A DNA stretch of 64,000 nt. Origin: CAZMVU01 sp964569295 (GTDB lineage Bacteria > Hydrogenedentota > Hydrogenedentia > Hydrogenedentales > JAGMZX01). The stretch spans positions 167,428-231,427 of the forward strand of contig CAZMVU010000001.1 of the NCBI GenBank assembly GCA_964569295.1. Reading direction: 5' to 3'. Position numbers and translations under genes: made by a program. Shown piece after piece: positions 52,419 to 60,704 of this stretch; position 1 is the first letter of the stretch, and each line of letters begins with the position of its first letter. The notes under the pieces are model-generated. The model was not told the origin of the DNA, searched no databases, and saw only the letters and a list, made by a program, of their open reading frames with translations.

Positions 52419-53798
52419 TCAGCCTTCTTTCTCGATGATGTCCAGGTTGCGGCGCAGGATGGGCCCATACTCCGTCTTCCCGGGACTCACGAAAGTACAC
52501 AACGCCATGTCTTCTTCGTCCAGTTCGAGGCAGCCGAGCTGCTCGGCCCGCTCGATATCGTTGACAACCATCGCCCGCAAGAGGTAGGTCGGCAGGATAT
52601 CGTGGGGCATCACTTGCTCATACATGCCAATGGGCACCATGGCGCGCGGGCTTCCGTAGGTGGTAGTGGTAAAATCAAAGCGTTTCGATCGGTTCAACGC
52701 CGATGCAAAGGCACGCGTGATGCTGAACTTGTCCGTGCCCGCCCCGAGCCATCCGAGGAATTCGCGCTCGCGCCCTTCGCGCACCACGCTGATGTGGCGG
52801 GCATAGCGGCCGAGATAGCCGTGGACTTCACCCGAAGCAATGCGCCCGGACAGGACCGACCCGGAAATGACGCGGTTTTCGCCTTCTTTCAGCTCCCCCG
52901 CGATCAGTTCGTCGAGCCAGGCGCCAAGGCGCGTGCGCAGCAACCGGGGCTTCACCACCTGCGGTCCGCAGAGCGAAACCACCCGCTCCACGGGCAACCG
53001 GCCCGTGCGGAAGAGAGCGCCCATGTCCAGTACATCCTGCAAGTGTAAGTACCACACGCTCTTGGCCCGGTGTACAGGGTCCAGCAGGTGAATGTGTGTG
53101 CCGGGCAGACCGGCGGGGTGCGGCCCCGCGAACGTCTCGATTTCGATGCCGGCATTGGCGGGGGGGCGGGTCTTCGTGTCTTGCCGGGTGCACCAATAGG
53201 TCGTACCGTCGGTGAGCTTGGCCACCACGAGCGCGCCCACACGCAGGTCTTCCTCACGCCCTTGTGCCACCACATCGGCTTGCGCCGCCAACGGCTCGGT
53301 GTCCAGGGCGGTGATAAAAATCGCGTGCGGCTTCTCGCTAACCGGCGGGTTCTTGGCGAAGGGCCGCGCCTTGATCGCGGTCCACATACCGGACTCGATG
53401 AGCAGGGCGGTAACCTGATCGCGATCCAGCAGGGCGGGATCCTTTTGGGTGTAGGCATCGAACGGCTGGAAGTCGGCGTCACCCGGATTGCCGGTGCGCT
53501 CCGCTTCGTTGAGCTCGATGACCACCGACTGCAACGCGCGCCGATCACCACGATGGATACCCACCACGCGCCCGGCCCCGGGAGCCGTGTGCAGGATGCC
53601 CGGCTGTTTCTTGTTTTCGAAGAGTACCTGGCCGCGCTTCACCTCGTCGTCCACTTTCACTTGGAACGACGGGCGCATGCCCGGATAGTCGGCCGCCATG
53701 ACGGCGACACGGCTCACCGGGGCCGCCTCTTCGATTCGTTGTTCCGGCTCGCCCGTGATGGGCAGGTCGAGCCCTTTCTTGATAACGTGATGGCCCAT
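52419..53798 (-). CDS. nqrA: Na+-translocating NADH:quinone reductase subunit A
   Basis: A 459-residue cytoplasmic-face subunit, first gene of the operon. It begins IKKGLDLPITGEP, as NqrA does, and has the RnfC-like barrel (VKRGQVLFENKKQPGILHTAPGAGRVVGI). It lacks the RnfC Fe-S cysteine clusters, which separates it from Rnf. The six genes nqrA-F plus apbE run without internal promoters that I can see. The operon promoter must lie in 53799-54040, where I found no clear consensus. Confidence 0.96.
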   Translation of the reverse strand: MGHHVIKKGLDLPITGEPEQRIEEAAPVSRVAVMAADYPGMRPSFQVKVDDEVKRGQVLFENKKQPGILHTAPGAGRVVGIHRGDRRALQSVVIELNEAERTGNPGDADFQPFDAYTQKDPALLDRDQVTALLIESGMWTAIKARPFAKNPPVSEKPHAIFITALDTEPLAAQADVVAQGREEDLRVGALVVAKLTDGTTYWCTRQDTKTRPPANAGIEIETFAGPHPAGLPGTHIHLLDPVHRAKSVWYLHLQDVLDMGALFRTGRLPVERVVSLCGPQVVKPRLLRTRLGAWLDELIAGELKEGENRVISGSVLSGRIASGEVHGYLGRYARHISVVREGREREFLGWLGAGTDKFSITRAFASALNRSKRFDFTTTTYGSPRAMVPIGMYEQVMPHDILPTYLLRAMVVNDIERAEQLGCLELDEEDMALCTFVSPGKTEYGPILRRNLDIIEKEG

Positions 53799-54040
53799 CC
53801 GCGTTTACCCCAGTACAGCACGCCTACCAGGCTTTCAGCAGCGCCTCCAAGCAGAAAGCGCGCTCACCTCGCACCCGCGTGCGCCCATGTTCTACCGAAC
53901 GTTAGTTAGGTCGCCGGAACAGACCCTAGCGCCCGCCGGCGCATCCCTAACCACCGCTCCGTTTTCGCGAAGTCGCGAGATTATGCCATATGCCATCAGC
54001 TAATACAAGCGCACTTCACCCTCCCGGTATGGGGCGTCAT

Positions 54041-54331
54041 TCAACCGCCCGGCCCTTCAAACCCCAGGGAGAACATACGGTCCAGGTCGTAGTTGCTATA
54101 GGCGCGAAAACCGATGAGGGTCGTGGTTTTCTCGATGCCGTCGAGCTTGAGCAAGTGGTTGGTGACAATGTCGGCAAGCTGGTCGTTGTCTTTCGCGCGC
54201 ACGATGATGGCGAGGTCCCACTCGCCAGCGATGGAATAGACCTCGGCAACGCCTTCGATTTCGAGTAGCGCCTGGGCGGTCTCATTGATGGCACTCCGTT
54301 TTACATGGGCAAGTATGATAGCGGTAACCAT
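54041..54331 (-). CDS. Lrp/AsnC ligand-binding-domain protein
   Basis: A 96-residue stand-alone RAM (Lrp/AsnC ligand-binding) domain: VTAIILAHVKRSAINETAQALLEIEGVAEVYSIAGEWDLAIIVRAKDNDQL. There is no helix-turn-helix, so it does not bind DNA by itself. Such small proteins may bind amino acids or hetero-oligomerise with full Lrp proteins. AGGAGAGG lies upstream of the ATG. It lies upstream of nqrA on the same strand, with a gap of about 240 bases. Confidence 0.9.
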   Translation of the reverse strand: MVTAIILAHVKRSAINETAQALLEIEGVAEVYSIAGEWDLAIIVRAKDNDQLADIVTNHLLKLDGIEKTTTLIGFRAYSNYDLDRMFSLGFEGPGG

Positions 54332-54587
54332 GATGACTTCCTCTCCTTACGGGTACTGCCGCCAAAGGGTTTACTATAGTGTAATGGACCGGGACATCTG
54401 CGGTTGTACCGCGGCGTTTCGGGGGCGCAACCGCCAGCGCGCGGGCGCCGTCGATACGTCCTGCGGGTCCCTCACGCGGCATTGTAACACGACCGCGCGC
54501 ACACATCCGCGGTCCGGCTGGCGCGCGTGTTCCGCCCAAGGAGAACCCCGTGCGCATCCTCGGCCGTGTGTGGCCTTGGACCGACCC

Positions 54588-55307
54588 TCATGCTTTCCGG
54601 AGCACGTAGAACTGGTAGCCGTAGTGACGGCTGTAGCGGCGAAACAACGCAATCTCCTGCTCCGTTTCGCCGGCGACGCCCTGGGCTTCGGCATCACCGG
54701 CATGACGCGCGCGAAAATCCGGCATTTTCTCCAGGAGCGGGTCATAGAGTGACGTCCACCATGTTTTGACCGGCAGGGGAAACGTGTCGATGACTTCGTA
54801 GCCGGCGCCCTGGGCGGCCGCGCAATGGTCTTCTACCTTGCCCATGGCGGGGTAGGCGGATTCCCAGAACGCGCGCGCCTCCTGTGGCGCGTTGTCCGTG
54901 AACCACGACATTTCGCTGACGACCATACCGCCACCGGGCTTGAGAAGCCGGCGCCAAGCGCGCAGCCCTTCAGCGAATCCCATCAGATAGATGGCGCCTT
55001 CCGACCACACCACATCGAACGATTCCCGGGCAAAGGGCAGCGCCGTCATGGAAGCACACACCCCGTCTATGCGCTCACCGCGCGCCTGGGCTACGAAAGG
55101 CGGATAGATGTCGACCGCAGCAATCCGACCGTCAATCAGGCCACGCAGATCGTGGCTTTGCGCGCCGTTGCCACAGCCCACATCGAGCAGGCGCGCCCCG
55201 GGTGGCATGTCGCCAAGGCATGCAAATGCCCGGTGTGTCGCGGCCTTGTCGCCCGGCCCCTGCCGGGGAAGGTTGCCGAAGAGTTCAAACAGGTACTCCA
55301 TACACAT
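54588..55307 (-). CDS. Class I SAM-dependent methyltransferase
   Basis: A 239-residue methyltransferase. Motif I is RLLDVGCGNGAQS, motif II DIYPPFVAQA, and the motif-IV region is FDVVWSEGAIYLMGF, followed by LLKPGGGMVVSEMSW. The overall pattern fits small-molecule methyltransferases of the Methyltransf_11/25 groups; the substrate is unknown. The ATG at 55307 has GGAG nine bases upstream; a second ATG at 55301 is possible. It is divergent from the PI-PLC-like gene. Confidence 0.82.
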   Translation of the reverse strand: MCMEYLFELFGNLPRQGPGDKAATHRAFACLGDMPPGARLLDVGCGNGAQSHDLRGLIDGRIAAVDIYPPFVAQARGERIDGVCASMTALPFARESFDVVWSEGAIYLMGFAEGLRAWRRLLKPGGGMVVSEMSWFTDNAPQEARAFWESAYPAMGKVEDHCAAAQGAGYEVIDTFPLPVKTWWTSLYDPLLEKMPDFRARHAGDAEAQGVAGETEQEIALFRRYSRHYGYQFYVLRKA

Positions 55308-55415
55308 GCAGCTTTTCTCCGCGTTCTGTGAAGAATAGCGCAAATGGTCCCGGCGAAACGCAACCAGCCGGCGCCCGGTCCAATGCGCAACGCCAAAACG
55401 AGGGTAATACGCACC

Positions 55416-56411
55416 ATGATCCGTCTCCACGCCATGTTATTCTCCGTCCTCCTGCTTCTTCCCAGTTCGTTCGCCGCCGCCCAGCAGGCCACCATTTACA
55501 ATGCCCCCGTTGACACGCTGCGGATGAACCAGATTCAGGTTATCGGCACGCATAACAGCTACCACCAGCGGCCGCCCGACGCGATAATGAAGCTGGCCTA
55601 CGCCATAAATCCGAAGGCCTCTGCCTGGGACTATTCGCATGCCCCTCTCGACGTGCAGCTCGAGCGCGGTGTGCGCAGCTTCGAACTCGACATTCATTAT
55701 ACCGCCGATGGTTTCCGGGTGTTTCATGCGCCCCTGGATATGGGAACATCGTGCGAGCGGCTCATCGAGTGCATGACCACGGTGCGCGCATGGTCCGCGG
55801 CGAATCCGGACCATGTGCCCATCAGCTTTCTGTTGGAAGGCAAGACCGAAGCGCTGTTGTTGGACCCGGACATCTTCCCGTTGGATGCGGAGGGGCTCGA
55901 CGTCCTGGACAGTGAGATTCGCAGTGTCTTCGATGAAGACATGCTCATCACGCCGGACGTCATCCGCGGGGGCTCCCCCACGCTCGAGTCGGCGGTACTG
56001 GAGCGGGGCTGGCCGCTGCTGGACGACGTGCGCGGCATGGTCATGTTCATCCTGCACGAACGCGGCCGGGAACGCGACCTCTATGCGAAAAACCGGCCCT
56101 CGCTCGAGGGACGCGCCATGTTCGTGAATTCATCACGCGGCCGGCCGGATGCCGCGGTCATCGTACACGACCGGCCCGACCCGGATTCCATCGCAAAGCT
56201 CGTGCGCCAGGGCTACTATGTGCGTACCCGCGCGGATACGAATATCCGTGCCGCACCCGACCGCCTGTCCCGCGCCCTGCGCTCAGGCGCCCACATCATC
56301 ACGACGGATTTTCCGCCCGGCGAGGCCGATAAAGACAGCGGCTACGTGGTGCGTTTCGAGGGAGAAGCGCCCGCGCGCTTGAACCCGGTAAATCGGCCGG
56401 TTACAGAGTAG
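55416..56411 (+). CDS. Secreted phosphatidylinositol-specific phospholipase C-like protein (Ca2+-dependent type)
   Basis: A 331-residue protein with a signal peptide (MIRLHAMLFSVLLLLPSSFAAAQ). The mature part is a PI-PLC X-type TIM barrel: QVIGTHNSYH supplies the first catalytic His, SFELDIHY with nearby FRVFHAPLDMG the second His and metal-binding acids, and ISFLLEGKTE another metal ligand. This set of acidic residues resembles the Ca2+-dependent bacterial PLC1-like group. It should cleave a phosphoinositide or glycerophosphodiester-like lipid outside the cell. The ATG at 55416 is chosen because it opens the signal peptide; a GAGGG site lies ten bases upstream. Confidence 0.83.
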   Translation: MIRLHAMLFSVLLLLPSSFAAAQQATIYNAPVDTLRMNQIQVIGTHNSYHQRPPDAIMKLAYAINPKASAWDYSHAPLDVQLERGVRSFELDIHYTADGFRVFHAPLDMGTSCERLIECMTTVRAWSAANPDHVPISFLLEGKTEALLLDPDIFPLDAEGLDVLDSEIRSVFDEDMLITPDVIRGGSPTLESAVLERGWPLLDDVRGMVMFILHERGRERDLYAKNRPSLEGRAMFVNSSRGRPDAAVIVHDRPDPDSIAKLVRQGYYVRTRADTNIRAAPDRLSRALRSGAHIITTDFPPGEADKDSGYVVRFEGEAPARLNPVNRPVTE

Positions 56412-56757
56412 GACCGCCTGGCACGAAGGGCCCCCGACACGCCGGAAAACAAGCGCCAGCTCGTAATCCCAGGTCTCCCAAAACCATGAACCAACAACCA
56501 GGGAACACGCCTTCCCATCCTTGGGTTGTGGGCAAAGCCCATCTTATGAACGCACAGAAGACGGCTCAACAATTATCCCGTTTTTACCCGGCGCTACTTC
56601 CACCCCGCGAGCACCAGGTACCTTTACGACACGTGCCTATAGAATTAGGAATTGCAATACCCCATCCGGTACCTGTAGTGTAGATAAGATTAGAGCCACT
56701 TCCAAAAAGGATAGGGCGCCTGAACCAGAAGAGACACACCGAAAAGGAAAGCGAAAC
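56412..56757. other. Intergenic region upstream of the GntR regulator
   Basis: About 345 bases with no gene I can support. It should hold the regulator's own promoter and operator, but I did not find a clear palindrome or consensus promoter. Confidence 0.35.
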
Positions 56758-57204
56758 ATGCTAAAATCACTCGACCTCTACGATAGCATCGACATCCACA
56801 GCAGCGTGGCCGTGTTCGTGCAAGTTGAAAACGTGGTGCGATTCGCCATTGCCTCCGGGAAACTGGAACCCGGCGACCAGTTGCCGACCTCGAAAGCACT
56901 TGCCGAACGCCTGGGCGTGAACTTCAACACCATCTCGAAGGCGTTCCGCGATCTGGAGGTGATGGGGTTGATCTACACGCGGCGCGGCATGGGGGCGTTC
57001 GTGGCGAAGGAGGCGCGGGAAAAGTGCCAGGAGTCTACGTGGAGCGAGATTGCAGGGCGCTTGTACGAGGTCGCGTCTGAAGCGAAGGCGGCGGGCATGA
57101 ACGCCTCGGAAGTCAAGTCGATCGTGAAAGCATGCCTCGCCAGCGACGTCAAGCCGTATGGCCCAGTGCCCAAAGATGTGCTCGCCATGGCGAAACAGAA
57201 GTAG
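56758..57204 (+). CDS. GntR-family transcriptional regulator (YtrA-like)
   Basis: A 148-residue regulator. The N-terminal winged helix-turn-helix covers residues 15-85: VENVVRFAIASGKLEPGDQLPTSKALAERLGVNFNTISKAFRDLEVMGLIYTRRGMGAFV, the GntR signature. The short C-terminal helical part (about 60 residues) fits the YtrA subfamily, which dimerises and often controls adjacent ABC transporters. None is adjacent here, so its target is unknown. AGGA lies about nine bases before the ATG at 56758. It stands alone with about 350 bases of non-coding sequence upstream. Confidence 0.88.
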   Translation: MLKSLDLYDSIDIHSSVAVFVQVENVVRFAIASGKLEPGDQLPTSKALAERLGVNFNTISKAFRDLEVMGLIYTRRGMGAFVAKEAREKCQESTWSEIAGRLYEVASEAKAAGMNASEVKSIVKACLASDVKPYGPVPKDVLAMAKQK

Positions 57205-57452
57205 GGCGTGTTCGCTATTCCGATTGCCGGCGTCCGCCGCTGTGCCGTGCAGGTGGCGGCGCACTGACGGACACGGCGCTCTCCGCCGTTTGCGGAGAAC
57301 ATGAGGCCACGCAGGGCCGGATGATTGGCAAGGCCATTGCAGGGCCCCGTGATCACAAGGTACGTAATGCGCCAGGCTTGGCAGCTTGGCGCCGTGAACC
57401 GGTTCGCGGAGCCGCGCTATTCGGGCCGCGGGACAGCATACCCCGGTGCCGT

Positions 57453-58466
57453 TCAGCCGCGGCGCCTCAGCACCAATGCGAAGCGCGGAAAGGGAAGGCG
57501 CGGGTAATACCGCAGCATACGCGGGTAGAGGCTGCGAGTGAACGGCGCCCAATAACCGATGCCGCTGCGCAACGACGCCCGCCATACCCGCCGTACCCAT
57601 GGCCATTTGCGGCCCGACTCGCGCAGGATGCCGGTGAGCGGAAGCACCGACGGCGTGAAACCCGCAGCCTTCGCAGCCGTGAAATACTCGTCGATGGTGT
57701 AGATGTGCTCTTGCACGCCGAAAGCCTTTTCTTCCACACCGAAGTCCGCCTTGGCGGACGCATCGCCCACGGCCGCCACCGGCTCCGCGAAAAAGACCGC
57801 ACGCCCTCCCACGCGCAATACGCGGTGGCACTGACTAAAAAGACGCACCAGATCATCCGCGTGGTGTGCCACGGCCACTCCGAACACGAGATCAAACCTG
57901 TCCGGTCTGAAGGGTAAGTCCATCATGTCGCAGTATACGCGGTCGAATGCGGGGCCGTGGTCAACAAAGCCCTGCGCGATGGCAAGCTGATGGCTGATGT
58001 CCGATGCCACGACGTAGCCGGTACGCTGCGCCAGGCGATACGCAGCCCAACCCAGGTGGGCGCCCACCTCGAGCACATGCTCGCTACCGTGCAGTTGCAG
58101 GCGGTGCAACAGCTCGTAAAAGTCATCCGCCATTTCATGCACCCGGCGGATGTCCGGCACCGCGGCGATCAATGCCGGGTGCGCACAGTGCGGCATCGCC
58201 AGTAAGTTTGCCAGCCCCGCTTCGCCGGTGACCAGCGGGCGCAGCGCCGGCGGTACCACCTCCGCAAGCCACCGCCGCTCCATGGCTTCATGGGCCGCCA
58301 TCTCCTCGGCGGCCCCATGGCTCGGCTGCGGATGGAGATCCAAAACGCCATCGCGCACAGCATACGTCGCGCCGCATGCCGCGCAGCGCACTTCCGCACC
58401 GCCCCCCCCTTCCAACACGCCGCGGCAGCCGGGACAACATACCTTATCGAGCAACTGTGGGTTCAT
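57453..58466 (-). CDS. SAM-dependent methyltransferase with N-terminal zinc ribbon
   Basis: A 337-residue protein. Residues 8-45 are a Trm112-like zinc ribbon (CCPGCRGVL and CAACGATYAVRDGVLDL). The methyltransferase domain from about residue 110 has a degenerate motif I (VLEVGAHLGWAAYRLA), then VASDISHQL, and the motif-IV segment FDLVFGVAVAHHADD. The C-terminal 60 residues are Arg-rich and may be amphipathic. Such proteins often act on lipids or glycans, but the substrate is not identified. It is convergent with the GntR gene and divergent from the isomerase-like gene. Confidence 0.8.
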   Translation of the reverse strand: MNPQLLDKVCCPGCRGVLEGGGGAEVRCAACGATYAVRDGVLDLHPQPSHGAAEEMAAHEAMERRWLAEVVPPALRPLVTGEAGLANLLAMPHCAHPALIAAVPDIRRVHEMADDFYELLHRLQLHGSEHVLEVGAHLGWAAYRLAQRTGYVVASDISHQLAIAQGFVDHGPAFDRVYCDMMDLPFRPDRFDLVFGVAVAHHADDLVRLFSQCHRVLRVGGRAVFFAEPVAAVGDASAKADFGVEEKAFGVQEHIYTIDEYFTAAKAAGFTPSVLPLTGILRESGRKWPWVRRVWRASLRSGIGYWAPFTRSLYPRMLRYYPRLPFPRFALVLRRRG

Positions 58467-58615
58467 GGGGCCTTGGTGTAGCAGACCCGGCCGCGCAAGG
58501 CAAGCCGCGCCCCGCCAGAATATGGCAAACCTATTGCCGGAAAACGCGCAAACGTATAAACTGTAACAGGATTAGAACAACCCTTCCGGGGATCAGGGGG
58601 TAAAAAGGAGCACTC

Positions 58616-60193
58616 ATGAAAAGTGGAAACTCTTCAAGCGGGAAACTGCCGGTCGGTTGTGCCCATTGCCTGACCCGGCGTGGGTTTATCGCCACCGGGT
58701 GCGCCGCCGCGTGCAGTGGTGCGCTCGTGGGGTTGGGGACACAAAAGGTGGCCCGTGCCGCAAGCGATGAGAAGCTGCGGCTGCGAATTCTGTACTCGCT
58801 CCATGACGAGGTGCAGCCCGGGCCCGACTGGCCGAACGTGGGATTCGACTTCCGTCCGGTCATGGAAAAGATCACCAACACGCTGACACGCGCATTTCCG
58901 AAGGCCGAGTTCCGTCCGGCCATGGCGGCCGGTGAAGAGCAGGCCCAAAAGATTCTTGCAGACGACGAAGACCAGGACATCGACGGCTACATCGTCTATC
59001 AGATGAACTGCTGGAACCGCGTGGTGCAGACCATCGCGGCCTCGGGCAAACCCACGCTGTATGTCGACTTCCCCTATGCGGGCAGCGGCGGCTTCCTCGT
59101 GTACACCGCGCAATTCCTCGCCGATGACACCGCCAACCTCGGTTTCATCGCGTCATCGAAACTGGACGACGTGGTGGCGGCAGTCAAGTGTTTTGCGCCC
59201 ATCAAGAAGAACAACAACCCGAACGGTTTCGCCGCGGCCCTGGCGCGCGTGCGCGAAGAGAACACGAAGCCCGCCGGCGACCTGAGCTGTATCCCGGATC
59301 CCATGAAGCCCCTTTCCGCCGAAGACACCCTCGCCGGCATGAAGGCCTCGCGGATTCTCGCCGTGCGCGACCAGGAAGAAAAGCCGGATGAGGAATACCT
59401 CGGCATTCCACTCGAGTGGGTCACCTTCGCCGAAGTCAACGAAGCCTGGGAAAAGGCCGACAAGGACGAATCGAAGGCAGTGGCCGACAAGTGGGAACGG
59501 GCAGCCTGGCTCGTCGAAGATGTATCACGCGAAACCCTCGAGAATTCCGCAGCCATGTACCTCGGCATGAAGGAAGTGCTCGAGCACCACGACGCCAACG
59601 CCATCACGATCAACTGCCTGGGCGGGTTCTACGGCGGGCACATCCACGCCTATCCGTGCCTGGGCTTTCACGAGTTGTGCAATGAGGGCCTGATCGGTGC
59701 CTGTGAGTGCGACATCCGCTCGACCAGCACCATGATTGTCGCGAATATCATGACCGGCGGGCGGCCGGGCTATATCTCCGACCCGGTGATGGACATGGCG
59801 AAGCGCCAGATCATTTACGCGCACTGCGTCGCCTCGAACCGCGTATTCGGGCCGGACGGGGCCTCGAACAACTTCGAGATTCTCACCCACTCCGAGGATC
59901 GGCAGGGTGCCTCGGTCCGCTCGATCCTGCCGCTGGGCTACATGACCACCAGTCTCGAGTTCTCTCCGGAGCACAAGGAAATCCTGATGCACCAGGGCAA
60001 GGCCGTCGACAACGACCGCAACGACCGTGCCTGCCGCACCAAGCTCTGCGCGGAACCCGTGGGCGATTTCGAGAAGCTGTACACCCAGTGGCACCGCTAT
60101 GGCTGGCACCGGGTCACCACCTACGGCGACCTCAAGGAACCGGTCTACGCACTCGCCGACGCCATGGGCTACACTGTGCTCGAGGAGGCGTAG
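58616..60193 (+). CDS. Tat-exported L-fucose/L-arabinose isomerase-like protein
   Basis: A 525-residue protein. The N-terminus has a Cys-rich stretch (GCAHCLTRRGFIATGCAAAC) with a twin-arginine motif and a hydrophobic run ending near AAS, so it is predicted to be exported folded. The mature part resembles sugar isomerases of the FucI/AraA superfamily: a first Rossmann-like domain (DIDGYIVYQMNCWNRVVQ), a middle domain with AITINCLGGFYGGHIHAYPCLGF, and a C-terminal beta-rich domain (GASVRSILPLGYMTTSLEF). Glu/Asp/His metal ligands are plausible but not certain. The true substrate is unknown. A strong terminator follows at 60247-60299. Confidence 0.7.
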   Translation: MKSGNSSSGKLPVGCAHCLTRRGFIATGCAAACSGALVGLGTQKVARAASDEKLRLRILYSLHDEVQPGPDWPNVGFDFRPVMEKITNTLTRAFPKAEFRPAMAAGEEQAQKILADDEDQDIDGYIVYQMNCWNRVVQTIAASGKPTLYVDFPYAGSGGFLVYTAQFLADDTANLGFIASSKLDDVVAAVKCFAPIKKNNNPNGFAAALARVREENTKPAGDLSCIPDPMKPLSAEDTLAGMKASRILAVRDQEEKPDEEYLGIPLEWVTFAEVNEAWEKADKDESKAVADKWERAAWLVEDVSRETLENSAAMYLGMKEVLEHHDANAITINCLGGFYGGHIHAYPCLGFHELCNEGLIGACECDIRSTSTMIVANIMTGGRPGYISDPVMDMAKRQIIYAHCVASNRVFGPDGASNNFEILTHSEDRQGASVRSILPLGYMTTSLEFSPEHKEILMHQGKAVDNDRNDRACRTKLCAEPVGDFEKLYTQWHRYGWHRVTTYGDLKEPVYALADAMGYTVLEEA

Positions 60194-60246
60194 GAACTGC
60201 GCGTTCCTCTGGTTGCCCCTCAAGAGGAACTGTGATTCTGAAGATA

Positions 60247-60299
60247 GGACGGATCGGACCGATCAGACCGATCGGACTGATCCGTCCGCTCGTTTTTTT
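60247..60299 (+). terminator. Terminator after the isomerase-like gene
   Basis: GGACGGATC (60247-60255) and GATCCGTCC (60279-60287) pair, and inside them CCGATC (60259-60264) pairs with GATCGG (60270-60275); only one position of the 18-pair stem is mismatched apart from one G-T pair. A run of seven T follows at 60293-60299. Confidence 0.85.
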
Positions 60300-60356
60300 A
60301 AGAGAAAGACTTCCTGCGTTACGCTCAAAGCAGGGTCTCAACCAAGAGGTACAGAC

Positions 60357-60698
60357 ATGGCTGATCCAGCAATTATGGCCATTGTTCGTCAGTACCTGGC
60401 CCTGCTTCCGCAATTCGGCATACACCCGGAACGTGCGATTCTCTTCGGCTCCCACCTGCGCGGAGACACCCACGAATGCAACGACATCGACTTGGTCGTC
60501 ATTGCTCCCGGGTTCGACATCTCTCGTGGCATGGCCACCAAGCAGAAGCTCTGGGCCGCACGCATCAAGTCCGGCGAGCGCATCGAGCCCATTCCCTGCG
60601 GCGTGAAGGAATGGAAAAACGTCGCCCATACCACGCGCCCCATCATCGATATCGCGCTGCGGGAAGGCAAGATCATCAAGCCGGCCCTGGCGGCGTAG
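60357..60698 (+). CDS. Small nucleotidyltransferase-domain protein (MNT-like)
   Basis: A 113-residue protein of the nucleotidyltransferase fold. RAILFGSHLRGDTHECNDIDLVVIA matches the Gly-Ser and Asp-x-Asp signature (GSxxxG then DIDL) of minimal nucleotidyltransferases, such as the MNT antitoxins of MNT-HEPN pairs. No HEPN-domain partner is adjacent. The ATG at 60357 has an AGAGGT site upstream. It lies past the terminator of the isomerase-like gene and is convergent with the aminotransferase, six bases apart. Confidence 0.8.
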   Translation: MADPAIMAIVRQYLALLPQFGIHPERAILFGSHLRGDTHECNDIDLVVIAPGFDISRGMATKQKLWAARIKSGERIEPIPCGVKEWKNVAHTTRPIIDIALREGKIIKPALAA

Positions 60699-60704
60699 GT
60701 CTCC

